64,000 nucleotides of DNA, from contig NZ_JABSOV010000002.1 in assembly GCF_013215345.1 (NCBI RefSeq), positions 1 through 64,000 of the forward strand, in the 5' to 3' direction. The stretch is from Colwellia sp. GTDB taxonomy: Bacteria > Pseudomonadota > Gammaproteobacteria > Enterobacterales > Alteromonadaceae. The notes beneath the pieces were generated by a model. It was not told where the DNA came from. It did no database searches and worked only from the letters and a program-made list of their open reading frames with translations. Positions within the stretch are counted from its first letter, which is position 1, and every line of letters starts with the position of its first letter. The position numbers and the translations under genes were made by a program. Positions 26,320 through 35,653 of this stretch are shown here, one piece after another.

Positions 26320-27486
26320 ATGAAAAAATTTAAGCTAGGTTTAGTGATCAACCCTATTGCCGGCATAGGTGGTAGTGTTGCTCTAAAAGGCAGTGATGGC
26401 ATGGTTATGCATGCCTTAGCCTTAGGGGCAAAGCCCCTTGCCAATGCACGAACAAAATTGGCGCTGGAAATATTACTGCCTTATCAAGATGACATTGTAA
26501 TTTATACCGCTAATGACCAAATGGGTGAACAGTGTGCTCGTGAGTTAGGTTTTAGCGTTGAAGTGCTTTATCAAGCAGAACACAAACAGACGAACAGCGC
26601 AGATAGCCAGCAAGCCGCACAGGCTTTACTCAGCCAAGGGGTAGATATTATATTATTTGCGGGTGGCGATGGCACTGCCCGAGATATTGCCAATGTTGTC
26701 GCCAGTGATGATAATGATTATCAGCAAGTGCCAGTGTTAGGTATACCGGCGGGTTGTAAAATTCATTCTGGTGTTTATGCCATAACGCCTAAAGCCGCAG
26801 GTCGTATTATTGAATTGATGGTCACCAAGGAGTTAGTGACGTTAACCACTGGTGATGTCATGGATATCGATGAGAGTTTATTTAGACAAGGTATCGTTAA
26901 AGCCAAGCGTTATAGCGAGATGAAAATTCCCAGTGAATTACGCTATGTGCAAGCCGTTAAATCGGGCGGTAAAGAAAGTGATGAATTTGTGCTGCAAGAT
27001 ATTGCCGCCAATATTATCGAAGAAATGAACGATTATGATGATAGGCAGTTTATCATCGGCTCTGGCTCTACTACTGCTTTTTTAATGGCAGAATTGAATC
27101 TTGTTAATACCTTGCTCGGTGTTGATATAATCACAGAGCAGTCACTTACCGCCGCGGATGTCACTGAAGCTGAACTCTTTAGAGCGATCACTGCTTATCA
27201 AGGTATTAGCAAACTGGTTATCACCTTAATTGGTGGCCAAGGTCATGTTTTTGGTCGAGGTAATCAGCAATTAAGTCCCCGTGTCATTCGTGCTATTTTA
27301 GCGCAACCAGGGGGCCGTGAGAATATTATCATTATCGCCACTAAAGCTAAATTAGCGGCTTTGGCAAATAAGCCATTGATTAGCGATACCGGCGATAGCG
27401 AGCTAGATCAGCTGCTCGCTGGATTTATGCCAATAACGACAGGCTATAAAGACCAAGTGCTTTATCCACTTGCTAGCCCTCAGTAA
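26320..27486 (+). CDS. ATP-NAD kinase family protein (COG3199/AcoX-like)
   Basis: This 388-aa protein shares the NAD-kinase superfamily fold but not the sequence of the nadK at 5074..5955. N-terminal NPIAGIGGSVALKGSDG and the loop ILFAGGDGTARDIA (GGDG at 115-118) are typical of the COG3199 group, as is PVLGIPAGCKIHSGVYA. The C-terminal half has FIIGSGSTTAFLM and LIGGQGHVFGRGNQQLS. Members are predicted NAD or polyphosphate/ATP-dependent kinases; the true substrate is not settled by sequence. It lies between epmC and yfcL, 18 and about 44 bp away, probably one transcript. Confidence 0.88.
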   Translation: MKKFKLGLVINPIAGIGGSVALKGSDGMVMHALALGAKPLANARTKLALEILLPYQDDIVIYTANDQMGEQCARELGFSVEVLYQAEHKQTNSADSQQAAQALLSQGVDIILFAGGDGTARDIANVVASDDNDYQQVPVLGIPAGCKIHSGVYAITPKAAGRIIELMVTKELVTLTTGDVMDIDESLFRQGIVKAKRYSEMKIPSELRYVQAVKSGGKESDEFVLQDIAANIIEEMNDYDDRQFIIGSGSTTAFLMAELNLVNTLLGVDIITEQSLTAADVTEAELFRAITAYQGISKLVITLIGGQGHVFGRGNQQLSPRVIRAILAQPGGRENIIIIATKAKLAALANKPLISDTGDSELDQLLAGFMPITTGYKDQVLYPLASPQ

Positions 27487-27530
27487 AAGTAACAATAATT
27501 TTATAACTTAACATATTTAAAGTGATTTAC

Positions 27531-27842
27531 ATGCCAACAAATACAAGCTCTTCAAACAATTCAAGTGAGAAATTAACGACCATTGCCGATTTTTATCAGT
27601 ATTTAGATGGTTTATTCGATCTAGATGATACTGACAGTGATACATTATTTTCGGGAGGTTACTTGCGCGGATTATTTTCTCTAGTGGCTACCGAGTTTGG
27701 CGATGAGAGCCAAGCTATTACAAGTGCCTTGGTTGCAGGAGTAAACGAAAAATTAACTCAAGCTAAAACCGAATTATCACCACAAGATCACGCTATAGTG
27801 ACTAATTTTTGGCTGAAGGTTCAACAGCGGTTTCCACTTTAG
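27531..27842 (+). CDS. yfcL: YfcL family protein
   Basis: YfcL is a small cytoplasmic protein of unknown function, conserved beside mnmC and epmC in gammaproteobacteria. The match is in DTLFSGGYLRGLFSLVATEFG and ELSPQDHAIVTNFW, comparable with the FASGYLRGHL and ELSPRDQALV segments of E. coli YfcL. I start at the ATG (MPTNTSSSN), three codons after the GTG in the ORF track, giving 103 aa. The N-terminal 18 residues are Ser/Asn-rich. Confidence 0.85.
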   Translation: MPTNTSSSNNSSEKLTTIADFYQYLDGLFDLDDTDSDTLFSGGYLRGLFSLVATEFGDESQAITSALVAGVNEKLTQAKTELSPQDHAIVTNFWLKVQQRFPL

Positions 27843-27879
27843 TCCAAGCTTTACGCACTTTTATATTTATAATGAGGGG

Positions 27880-29121
27880 TTAGTGATTGATGTTACTCTT
27901 TTTTAGAGAGCTTTTTTCTAACAAGTTGCCCGATGATTTACCCGCTCTAGTGCTATAAAGTTGCACCAGCTCTTTAAAACTTACTTGGGTCAGTGTTTCG
28001 CTTTGCAGTAAGTGAATGTATTTACTAATATTTTTTTTGCTAATAAGAGCTAGTTCAAAGCTATTGTAGCGTTCATCGACAAAAATATTATGACTTATGC
28101 CTTGCTCTTCATTAGAAATAGCCATTATTGCCATAGCTCCCATCATAAAGTGGCCGCCAATACTTGCCGTCAACTTACGGTTATTTATGCTTATTATTGC
28201 TTTTGGCGTCCAATCAAAACCACCTACTATAATATCAACACCTGCTAGCTTGCCGCTGTCTTCAATAGCGTCAACAACTGCTAAGGCCATATGATCAGAG
28301 GCACACCAAATGATGTTGATATTAGGATAGCGTTTTAATAATCCTATTGTCTTTTGATAGGCGTCCTCTGCAGACCAGCCAGCATGAACAATTTGCGTTA
28401 ATTGAGCACCACTCTCCTTGATTGCCTTTTGTAATCCGCTATTTCTTAAGTTAGATTCTGAACCAAAATGACCACTGATTCCGGCGACAATAGGTTTTTT
28501 GTTAGCGCTTTTAACCATATTTATCAATGATTTTGCAAGCATGTAGCCAGCATTGCTATTATTGAAATATATTTCACCAAGCCAATTTTTATATTTACTG
28601 CCAGGAGTACCAATAAGGGTCTTTTCTTCTTTAGCTATGGTTTGCTCTAAGGTTATTACTTTCACTTGTTGCTGCTGGAGAAAATCCATAGTTAATTTTG
28701 CATGGCCAGGATAGTTTATTAAGACAATGTAATCTGGGGCTGGGTTCTGCTCAAAGTACTTTGTTAACTCTTCTAATTGGAAAAAACGCGTGCCATAACC
28801 ATGAATAATTGCTAAGTCAATATTTAGCTCAGTAGCGGCTTGTTTGGTTATCAGCTCTATTTTATGCCAAAAAGGGTCGTTTTCAATGGATGGGTTAACA
28901 AATAAAACTCGTATTTTATTGGACGTGTTTTTTTCAGTGTTACTTTCGCCAATATTACCTTCAACACTACTTTCAGCAATGTTATTTTCAGTAATGTTAC
29001 TTTCAGAAATTTCAGCTTCGCTTGCCAAAGCTGAATTACAAAATAACCCCACCATCATTACCAGTGTAAACTGTTGTAATGAATTGATAATACTGGTTAT
29101 TGTTTTGATGTTTTTGAACAT
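27880..29121 (-). CDS. orphan periplasmic sugar-binding-like protein (Peripla_BP_4 type)
   Basis: The 413-aa protein has an N-terminal signal peptide (hydrophobic core FTLVMMVGLFCNSALASEA), a low-complexity ESN/ENN linker coded by a short tandem repeat, then a type I periplasmic binding fold resembling RbsB or LuxP. Segments: VLFVNPSIENDPFWHKIELITKQ at the start of lobe 1, GISGHFGSESNLRNSGLQKAI and IIWCASDHMALAVVDAIEDSG in the hinge and lobe 2, then VGGFDWTPKAI. No permease, ATPase or sensor kinase lies beside it, so it is not a complete ABC transporter locus. It may deliver a ligand to a distant sensor. It is inserted between yfcL and mnmC, which are normally adjacent. Confidence 0.82.
   Translation of the reverse strand: MFKNIKTITSIINSLQQFTLVMMVGLFCNSALASEAEISESNITENNIAESSVEGNIGESNTEKNTSNKIRVLFVNPSIENDPFWHKIELITKQAATELNIDLAIIHGYGTRFFQLEELTKYFEQNPAPDYIVLINYPGHAKLTMDFLQQQQVKVITLEQTIAKEEKTLIGTPGSKYKNWLGEIYFNNSNAGYMLAKSLINMVKSANKKPIVAGISGHFGSESNLRNSGLQKAIKESGAQLTQIVHAGWSAEDAYQKTIGLLKRYPNINIIWCASDHMALAVVDAIEDSGKLAGVDIIVGGFDWTPKAIISINNRKLTASIGGHFMMGAMAIMAISNEEQGISHNIFVDERYNSFELALISKKNISKYIHLLQSETLTQVSFKELVQLYSTRAGKSSGNLLEKSSLKKSNINH
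28932..29015. repeat. 12/15-bp tandem repeat inside the binding-protein gene
   Basis: Six units of 12 or 15 bp on the consensus TTTCAG-AATGTTAC (plus strand) encode the ESN/ENN-rich linker after the signal peptide. All units keep the reading frame, so copy-number change would alter only linker length. Confidence 0.8.
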
Positions 29122-29166
29122 AGTGAGAAAAAATTCGATGGGTATTACCTACAGCATACACGATCT

Positions 29167-31263
29167 TTACTCAGAGACTTTTCTTTTAATAATGTCTCTG
29201 ATGATAAAGCGGTTAGGGCTTAAGTTAAATATCATTTGGTTATCCATAGGGTAGGGAATGTTACATAACTCGGCTGTTAAAATATCGGCAGCTAACGGCG
29301 CTGAGCACAGGCCACGGGCACCAAGCCCAAGTAAAACATAGAGGTTATCTATACACGGCGCAGGCTGACTGTATTTCCAATTCTTATCTTTGGCTAAATG
29401 TGGATAAGCTTTTATATGTTCACTGATATTGGGCACTGCGCCAACTAGGGGCAGGTGGTCTTGCGACATACAGCGTAATCTCGCCTTACGGGCAGAAATA
29501 TCTTGTTCTTGCCAATTTATTGTCGCCGATAACTCGGGTAAACACTTGTCTAACATAGTTAAGTTATAGTTATCATCAGCCTTATTCGGGATGATATTGG
29601 TATCATTTTTCTGAAAAGTTGCACCTATACAGTGGATGCCTTTATTTTCTGGGGTTAAGTAGCCTTTATGACATATAACGGTAGCTAGCTTATTTATCTT
29701 GCTATTTGTCGTCATACTGGTGATTTGACCGCGGGTAGCTGTCAGTGGCAGGGATTTTAGTTGCTCAATTTCAATTGAGTCTGCGCCGCCGCAGATGACC
29801 AAAACCCTGGCGTTAAATTCGCCTTGTTTACTCGATAAACGCCATGAGGTACTACTTTCATTTGTGGTGCCGCTTTTATCAGCCGTACTGCTTTCTCCTA
29901 CAGTGCTAGCTGCAGTTAAGCTAGGCACTTGTTGTATCTTAGTAATATGGGTATCGGTCACTATTTTTAAGCGGTTACTTGTTTTAGCCGCGTTAAACAT
30001 TTTTTTAACTAAGTCTTGCGGTGATATCCAGCCGGCGTTAGGCATAAAAAGTCCGCCATAAGGTAATTCTATATTGGCAAGGTCACTGGCTTGTTTAGCA
30101 TTAACACCATGGATTAGTTCTTTAGGCCAAGTATTCAGCTGTTCAAATGTTAATTGTCTTTTCGCTAATGCTGATTTATAAGATACTTCTAATAAACCAC
30201 ACCATTGATGGTCGAATGAATGGCCTTGCTCAGCAATTTCTGTATAGAGCGCTTTAGCACGCCAGAAGGCCTGCTGATAAAAAGCACTGATATCATCTTT
30301 TTGTTGGTGCAATAAAGGGTATAAAGCGCCAATAGCATTACTTGAAGCACCTTGAGCAAGTGAGGTATCTTTACAATATAAGGTAACGTCTACCCCTTGT
30401 TTAGTGAGCGCATAAGCTAAGCACGCCGAAGCAATACCGCCGCCAATAATACTCACATGTTTAGGTTTTATAATCGCGGGTCTTAATTGGTAACCTTTAT
30501 GTGTTAACGGGTTACTTTGCATGATAGCAACTAGCATCGCTTGGTCTTTATCGGCGGCTAATGGCTGTTCAAAGCGAAAGCCGATATCGCCTAGCTGTCT
30601 TTTTACAAAATCTGCTGTAGTACATGTGGTGAGTGTCGCTTGCTCTTTTGACAGCCGACCAATTTGAACAAATAAATCACTGCTCCACATGTCAGGATTT
30701 TTTTGTGGAGCAAAACCATCTAAATACCAAGCATCGACTAAGCCATGTTTTGAGCACCTTAGCGAAGAGTAACCTAAGGCTGCATCATCAAATATAAGTG
30801 TTAAACGTACTTGGCCATTTAAAAATGTTGCTTGAAACTCTTGTTCAAATTGCTCTACAGCACCTTCGGGGTAACTATTGGTGAGTGCTAAAGCTAATTG
30901 CTCTAATTGCGGCAATAGAGATAAAGACTGAACTAGTTGCTTTTTTGACAGCGGATATTTCTCAACACTAATGAAATGCAAGGGAGCAAGTGGTGTCGTT
31001 GAGGCTAGTTGCGCTTTTTGGTACGCCTGTAAGGTTAATAGAAAATTTAAGCCGGTACCAAAGCCTGTTTCAGCTACGGTGAAAGTTTTTTCTGCTGCTT
31101 GTAAACGTAGTTTTATGTGACTTTTTTGTATGAAAATAAAATCACTTTGTTGGTAACCATACTCTCTATCAAAATAAACTTCATCAAAACGCTGGCAATA
31201 AGGGCTACCATCTTCTTGGTAGGATAACTTACTGCGGGCATTTGTTTTATCTAGTTTTTTCAT
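29167..31263 (-). CDS. mnmC: bifunctional tRNA modification enzyme MnmC
   Basis: MnmC completes the mnm5(s2)U34 modification of tRNA: the FAD domain turns cmnm5U into nm5U and the methyltransferase domain makes mnm5U. The N-terminal part (about 1-250) is the methyltransferase, with [16 protein letters not shown] as the SAM loop and [16 protein letters not shown]. The C-terminal part begins with the FAD dinucleotide fold [17 protein letters not shown] near residue 272 and ends with [19 protein letters not shown]. Size (698 aa) is close to E. coli (668). The excess is largely a Ser/Thr-rich insert of about 30 residues ([18 protein letters not shown]) at 29845-29930. It is divergent from fabB. 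Confidence 0.96.
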   Translation of the reverse strand: MKKLDKTNARSKLSYQEDGSPYCQRFDEVYFDREYGYQQSDFIFIQKSHIKLRLQAAEKTFTVAETGFGTGLNFLLTLQAYQKAQLASTTPLAPLHFISVEKYPLSKKQLVQSLSLLPQLEQLALALTNSYPEGAVEQFEQEFQATFLNGQVRLTLIFDDAALGYSSLRCSKHGLVDAWYLDGFAPQKNPDMWSSDLFVQIGRLSKEQATLTTCTTADFVKRQLGDIGFRFEQPLAADKDQAMLVAIMQSNPLTHKGYQLRPAIIKPKHVSIIGGGIASACLAYALTKQGVDVTLYCKDTSLAQGASSNAIGALYPLLHQQKDDISAFYQQAFWRAKALYTEIAEQGHSFDHQWCGLLEVSYKSALAKRQLTFEQLNTWPKELIHGVNAKQASDLANIELPYGGLFMPNAGWISPQDLVKKMFNAAKTSNRLKIVTDTHITKIQQVPSLTAASTVGESSTADKSGTTNESSTSWRLSSKQGEFNARVLVICGGADSIEIEQLKSLPLTATRGQITSMTTNSKINKLATVICHKGYLTPENKGIHCIGATFQKNDTNIIPNKADDNYNLTMLDKCLPELSATINWQEQDISARKARLRCMSQDHLPLVGAVPNISEHIKAYPHLAKDKNWKYSQPAPCIDNLYVLLGLGARGLCSAPLAADILTAELCNIPYPMDNQMIFNLSPNRFIIRDIIKRKVSE

Positions 31264-31411
31264 GAAAAATTCTTTTGCTTAAGTGATAGTTTTAGTGCAT
31301 GTTTAAGGCTAGTTTACCTTATATATTTCATCCGATATATTGATATTGAACAGAAAATAACGATTGATAAGTTAAAATGTCATAGATAAATCAGAATGGA
31401 TATCATATTAT

Positions 31412-31429
31412 GGTGTACAAGTGTACGCT
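31412..31429. promoter_or_regulatory. candidate FabR-type operator upstream of fabB
   Basis: GGTGTACA-AG-TGTACGCT is an 18-bp palindrome that matches the known FabR site pattern AGCGTACA-N2-TGTACGCT at all but two positions of the left half. It lies 93 bp upstream of the fabB start codon. FabR is the TetR-family repressor of unsaturated fatty acid synthesis genes. Confidence 0.7.
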
Positions 31430-31481
31430 GGTTTACGTTGTGATGAGCAACTAGTACTACCAGTTCAACGGCTATTTCGAG

Positions 31482-31487
31482 TATAAT
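31482..31487 (+). promoter_or_regulatory. fabB promoter -10 element
   Basis: A perfect TATAAT is placed 35 bp before the fabB start codon. The -35 position (near ACCAGT) is poor, so an activator such as a FadR-type protein may help; no such site was identified. Confidence 0.5.
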
Positions 31488-31522
31488 AGCGCAAAATTTT
31501 ATAATTATAGATGGTTAGTTAA

Positions 31523-32734
31523 ATGAAACGTGTCGTAATAACAGGCTTAGGTATTGTCTCAAGTATTGGTAATAATACTGATGAAGTATTAGCCTCATTA
31601 AAAGCTGGTAAGTCAGGTATCACTCATTCTGAAAGTTTTGCGGAGCAAGGCTTGAGAAGTAATGTTTGGGGTAAGCCAACTGTAGAGATTAAAGATCACA
31701 TTGACCGTAAAGCTGTTCGTTTTATGGGTGATGCGGCAGGTTATGCCTACATTGCTATGGACCAAGCAGTTAAAGATGCCAAGCTAACTGAAGAGCAAAT
31801 CTCAAATGTTCGTACTGGTATTGTTGCTGGCTCAGGCGGCGCGTCATCAGAGAATATTGTTGCTTCAACAGATACATTACGTAGCCGTGGTATTCGTCGT
31901 GTTGGCCCTTATGCCGTACCTAAAACTATGGGTAGTACAGTGTCAGCTTGTTTAGCTACGCCATTTAAAATTAAAGGCGTTAACTATTCAATTAGCTCTG
32001 CTTGTGCAACGAGTGCTCACTGTATTGGTAACGCTATGGAGCTTATCCAATTAGGTAAACAAGATATCGTTTTTGCTGGTGGTGGTGAAGAAGTTCATTG
32101 GTCACTTGCTATGATGTTTGATGGCATGGGCGCATTATCAGCGGGTCGTAATGATACACCTGAACTAGCATCACGTACTTATGATGCTGACCGTGACGGT
32201 TTTGTTATTTCTGGCGGCGGCGGTATGGTTGTTGTTGAAGAACTTGAACATGCCCTTGCTCGTGGTGCACATATCTATGCGGAACTTGTCGGCTATGGCG
32301 CAACTTCTGATGGTTATGACATGGTAGCACCAAGTGGTGAAGGCGCGGTGCGTTGTATGCAACAAGCTATGCAAGGTGTTGAAGGTAAAATTGATTACTT
32401 AAATACCCACGGTACTTCTACTCCGGTAGGCGATGTTAAAGAATTAGGCGCAATTCAAGAATTATTTGGTGATGATTCACCAGCAATTAGCGCGACCAAA
32501 GCAATGACAGGTCATGCACTTGGCGCGGCTGGTGTTCACGAAGCTATTTACTCAATTTTAATGATGGAACACAGCTTTGTTGCGCCATCAATTAACATTG
32601 AAAATTTAGATGAAAAAGCACAGGGCCTAGATATTGTTACTGAAAAACGTGATGTTGAATTAGATCTTATTATGTCTAACAGCTTCGGTTTTGGTGGTAC
32701 TAATGCCACCTTAGTAATGAAGAAATATAAATAA
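31523..32734 (+). CDS. fabB: beta-ketoacyl-ACP synthase I
   Basis: FabB condenses malonyl-ACP with acyl-ACP and is needed for elongation in unsaturated fatty acid synthesis. The 403-aa protein (E. coli 406) has the active-site Cys in [10 protein letters not shown], and the two His residues in [11 protein letters not shown] and TGHALGAAG, plus the Lys in SATKAMTGH. The C-terminal [14 protein letters not shown] glycine loop is intact. It is monocistronic: its own promoter with a FabR-like site stands upstream and a strong terminator downstream. Membrane unsaturation is important at low temperature, which gives the operator special interest here. Confidence 0.98.
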   Translation: MKRVVITGLGIVSSIGNNTDEVLASLKAGKSGITHSESFAEQGLRSNVWGKPTVEIKDHIDRKAVRFMGDAAGYAYIAMDQAVKDAKLTEEQISNVRTGIVAGSGGASSENIVASTDTLRSRGIRRVGPYAVPKTMGSTVSACLATPFKIKGVNYSISSACATSAHCIGNAMELIQLGKQDIVFAGGGEEVHWSLAMMFDGMGALSAGRNDTPELASRTYDADRDGFVISGGGGMVVVEELEHALARGAHIYAELVGYGATSDGYDMVAPSGEGAVRCMQQAMQGVEGKIDYLNTHGTSTPVGDVKELGAIQELFGDDSPAISATKAMTGHALGAAGVHEAIYSILMMEHSFVAPSINIENLDEKAQGLDIVTEKRDVELDLIMSNSFGFGGTNATLVMKKYK

Positions 32735-32807
32735 ATTTATATTTTATCCGCTAGGCTGCTGATTTAGACAAAGTTACTCATGTGCTAAGTCATGACTTTC
32801 TAGCGAT

Positions 32808-32845
32808 AAAAAAACCACATTAAGTAATGCTTAATGTGGTTTTTT
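32808..32845 (+). terminator. fabB terminator
   Basis: AAAAAAACCACATTAAG and CTTAATGTGGTTTTTT form a perfect long stem around TAATG, with a T-tract. Confidence 0.93.
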
Positions 32846-32914
32846 CGTTTCAGAAGTGGTTTTTTCTAGGGATATCTGCTTGTCTTAATCTAGTACTTAA
32901 TCGCTAAATAAGCG

Positions 32915-32920
32915 TATAAT
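32915..32920 (+). promoter_or_regulatory. candidate -10 element of pdxB
   Basis: A perfect TATAAT after GCG lies 39 bp upstream of the pdxB start codon. No matching -35 stands out. Confidence 0.4.
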
Positions 32921-32958
32921 TACGCCCTTTAATGCCTCAAGCCAGTTAGTTAAAATCA

Positions 32959-34182
32959 ATGAAAATATATTTTGATGAAAATATGCCTTTTGCCGAAGAA
33001 TTTTTTAGTGAACTTTGTCACCATCGTTTTGCTAATAGTGATGGTAGCAATGACGTAGAGCAGGGCGAGTTAGTGCCGTTCTCTGGCCGCACATTAACCG
33101 CAGAGCAAGTTGCTGATGCTGATGTGCTATTGGTACGCTCAATTACTCAGGTTAATGAGCAGTTACTGCACCTTAACGATAAACTCGCCTTTGTTGGTAG
33201 TGCTACTATCGGTACAGATCATATTGATAAAGACTACTTAGCTAAACGAAATATCTCCTTTCATTCAGCACCAGGTTGTAATGCTGTTTCAGTGGCTGAA
33301 TATGTTTTGAGTGCATTAGTGGTTTTAGCTGAACGCTATTTACTTGATTTATCGTCATTAACCGTCGGTATTGTCGGTGGTGGTAATACCGGTACTCGTT
33401 TAAGTGAAAAACTAACGGCATTGGGTATTGGACATAAAATATGCGACCCACTGCTTGCTGCAAAGCAGGCCCAAGAGCAGATTAACAAACAAGCGCAAGA
33501 CATTAGCGAAACTGAAGTAGATAAACGCATTTATGTATCACTGCAGGAAGTATTAGCCTGTGATGTGATTTCCTTGCATGTGCCTAAGGTGGTTGGTGGT
33601 GAACACCCAACATACCAATTATTAAATAAAGATAATTTAGCACAGCTGCGCGACGAGCAAATATTGATCAGTGCTTGTCGTGGTGATGTTATAGATAACC
33701 ACGCTTTATTGGCGCTTAAAAAGGCAGGGCATGGCTTAAAAGTTGTGCTTGATGTTTGGCAAGGAGAGCCCGATGTTCTTACTGCACTGATTCCTTTTAC
33801 CGAAATAGCCACAGCACACATTGCGGGTTATAGCTTAGAAGGAAAAGCTCGTGGTAGTGAAATGCTCTATCAGGCATTATGTCAACAGCTTAAGGTTGAG
33901 CCGAAATATCAGCTAGCAAATTTTTTACCGTCAGCAAGTATCCCTACAATTGAAATTAATCAAGAATTTAGTCAAATACTACTAAACCAGCTTGTTAAAA
34001 TGGTTTACGATGTTAGGCGAGACGATGCAATATTTCGTCAACAGTTATCAATACAAGGTTTTGACAGTTTACGTAAAAATTACCCCGTTCGCAGGGAGTT
34101 TTCCGCGGTTACTGTTAACTTGTCATCCAATACCGAAAGTGATGTGCCACATCGCTTAGGTTTTAGTAAAACGTCCAACTAG
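32959..34182 (+). CDS. pdxB: erythronate-4-phosphate dehydrogenase
   Basis: PdxB oxidises 4-phosphoerythronate in the DXP-dependent pathway to pyridoxal phosphate. The 407-aa protein begins KIYFDENMPFAEEFF and has the D-2-hydroxyacid dehydrogenase NAD fold VGIVGGGNTGTRLSEKL, the substrate-side SATIGTDHIDKDYL and the catalytic segments ISACRGDVIDNHAL and IATAHIAGYSLEGKARG. It is about 30 residues longer than E. coli PdxB, mainly through a Gln/Ala-rich insert near residue 175 (KQAQEQINKQAQDISE) and a C-terminal extension. asd begins 10 bp after the stop, so the two form an operon. Confidence 0.97.
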   Translation: MKIYFDENMPFAEEFFSELCHHRFANSDGSNDVEQGELVPFSGRTLTAEQVADADVLLVRSITQVNEQLLHLNDKLAFVGSATIGTDHIDKDYLAKRNISFHSAPGCNAVSVAEYVLSALVVLAERYLLDLSSLTVGIVGGGNTGTRLSEKLTALGIGHKICDPLLAAKQAQEQINKQAQDISETEVDKRIYVSLQEVLACDVISLHVPKVVGGEHPTYQLLNKDNLAQLRDEQILISACRGDVIDNHALLALKKAGHGLKVVLDVWQGEPDVLTALIPFTEIATAHIAGYSLEGKARGSEMLYQALCQQLKVEPKYQLANFLPSASIPTIEINQEFSQILLNQLVKMVYDVRRDDAIFRQQLSIQGFDSLRKNYPVRREFSAVTVNLSSNTESDVPHRLGFSKTSN

Positions 34183-34192
34183 AGAGAGAATC

Positions 34193-35212
34193 ATGGCACA
34201 GAAATTTGATGTATGTATACTTGGCGCAACAGGATTAGTTGGCAAAACCATTATGGAAATCTTAGAAGAAAGAGATTTCCCAATTAATAAACTTTATCCA
34301 TTAGCAAGTGCTCGCTCTGCTGGTGAGATCATTGAGTTTAATGGCGAAAGTATTGAAGTGCTTGATGCTGAACATTTTGATTGGAGCCAAGCGCAAATTG
34401 GTTTCTTTTCAGCAGGAGGCGACATTTCTGCTAAGTTCGCACCAATAGCGGGTGAAGCTGGTTGTATCGTTATCGATAATACTTCAGAGTTTCGTTATGA
34501 CGCAGATATTCCTCTTATTGTGCCTGAAGTCAACCCAGAAGCGTTAGCTGATTATCGCAATCGCAATATAATCGCGAACCCTAATTGTTCAACCATTCAA
34601 ATGATGATGGCGTTAAAGCCTATTTATGATGCTGTAGGTATTAGCCGAGTAAATGTTTGTACTTACCAGTCAGTTTCTGGTGGCGGCAAAGAGTCTATGG
34701 ATGAATTAGCCAAGCAAACAGCTGCTTTATTAAGTGGCAAGCCAGTAGAAAGTAAAAACTTTTCTCGTCAAATCGCTTTTAATGTAATTCCACAAATCGA
34801 TGTCTTCTTAGAAAACGGTTACACCAAAGAAGAAATGAAGATGGTTTGGGAAACTAAGAAGATATTAGGTGATGAAAACATATTAGTTAACCCAACGGCA
34901 GTACGTGTACCGGTATTTTTTGGTCATGGCGAAGCTTTACACATTGAAACTAACTCACCTATTTCAGCCGATGAAGTTAAAGACTTATTAGAACAAGCTC
35001 CTGGTGTAGTGCTTTGTCGTAATGATGAAGACTTTCCAACCCAAATTGGTGATGCTAGTGGTAAGGATGATACTTATGTTGGCCGGATTCGTGAAGATAT
35101 CAGTCACAATTGCGGCATTAATATGTGGGTTGTTGCCGATAATGTTCGCAAAGGGGCGGCAACTAATAGTATCCAGATCGCTGAATTATTGGTAAAAGAT
35201 TATTTAAGCTAG
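34193..35212 (+). CDS. asd: aspartate-semialdehyde dehydrogenase
   Basis: This enzyme reduces aspartyl phosphate to aspartate semialdehyde in the Lys/Thr/Met and cell-wall diaminopimelate pathway. The NADP loop is CILGATGLVGKTIMEIL, the catalytic Cys is in ANPNCSTIQ, and the following YQSVSGGGKESMDELAKQ is typical. The length (339 aa) fits the ASADH group shared with Gram-positives and Vibrio asd2. In E. coli this position between pdxB and truA holds usg, an asd homologue thought to be inactive. Here the active-site residues are present, so I call it a true Asd. It follows pdxB by 10 bp and has an AGAGAGA ribosome binding site. Confidence 0.94.
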   Translation: MAQKFDVCILGATGLVGKTIMEILEERDFPINKLYPLASARSAGEIIEFNGESIEVLDAEHFDWSQAQIGFFSAGGDISAKFAPIAGEAGCIVIDNTSEFRYDADIPLIVPEVNPEALADYRNRNIIANPNCSTIQMMMALKPIYDAVGISRVNVCTYQSVSGGGKESMDELAKQTAALLSGKPVESKNFSRQIAFNVIPQIDVFLENGYTKEEMKMVWETKKILGDENILVNPTAVRVPVFFGHGEALHIETNSPISADEVKDLLEQAPGVVLCRNDEDFPTQIGDASGKDDTYVGRIREDISHNCGINMWVVADNVRKGAATNSIQIAELLVKDYLS

Positions 35213-35653
35213 TGAGCTAAGTTACTTAACTATATTAATTAAGTAACTTTAAGTTATATAAAGCTAAGAAAGATAAACAAAACTCGTCGAGCAATATAGT
35301 GCACGGCGAGTTTTTTTCGGTTAATAGCTCTATTAGCTCTAGATAAATAACTTATTACTCAGGCAAGCGCTGCTTATCCAGAGTACAAGTTAGTTAAGGC
35401 CTCTAGCTAATTATTTACAACGCTAGCGCATAGAGGGTTTTGTTTACGGAACAGTTACAAAAATAGAAGACTTATTGAGTGAATTTGCTATTATCTTGTT
35501 AGTTAATGATTTTTTGGAATAAACATTGCATTTTATCTTTGAGATAAGCTTTATCTGATAAAGGTGGAGTAAAGCGGTATTTTTTTGGCGCCAAAATATA
35601 TTGATTAGCGCTCGTAACATAAAATAGTTAAATTAGCTTAATTAGGAATCCTG
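35213..35653. other. intergenic region between asd and fimV
   Basis: No gene was found in these 441 bp. It holds a palindrome GTTACTTAA/TTAAGTAAC (35221-35247) just after asd, the asd terminator at 35279-35317, and the unidentified promoter of fimV. A GGAATCC sequence precedes the fimV start. Confidence 0.5.
35279..35317 (+). terminator. asd terminator
   Basis: AAAACTCG-CG and CG-CGAGTTTT pair around about 14 bases and are followed by T residues. Confidence 0.8.

Noticed and set aside
28844-29254. 136-aa plus-strand ORF across the binding-protein start
   Set aside because: It is antisense to the signal peptide and linker repeat of the minus-strand gene and overlaps the mnmC end.
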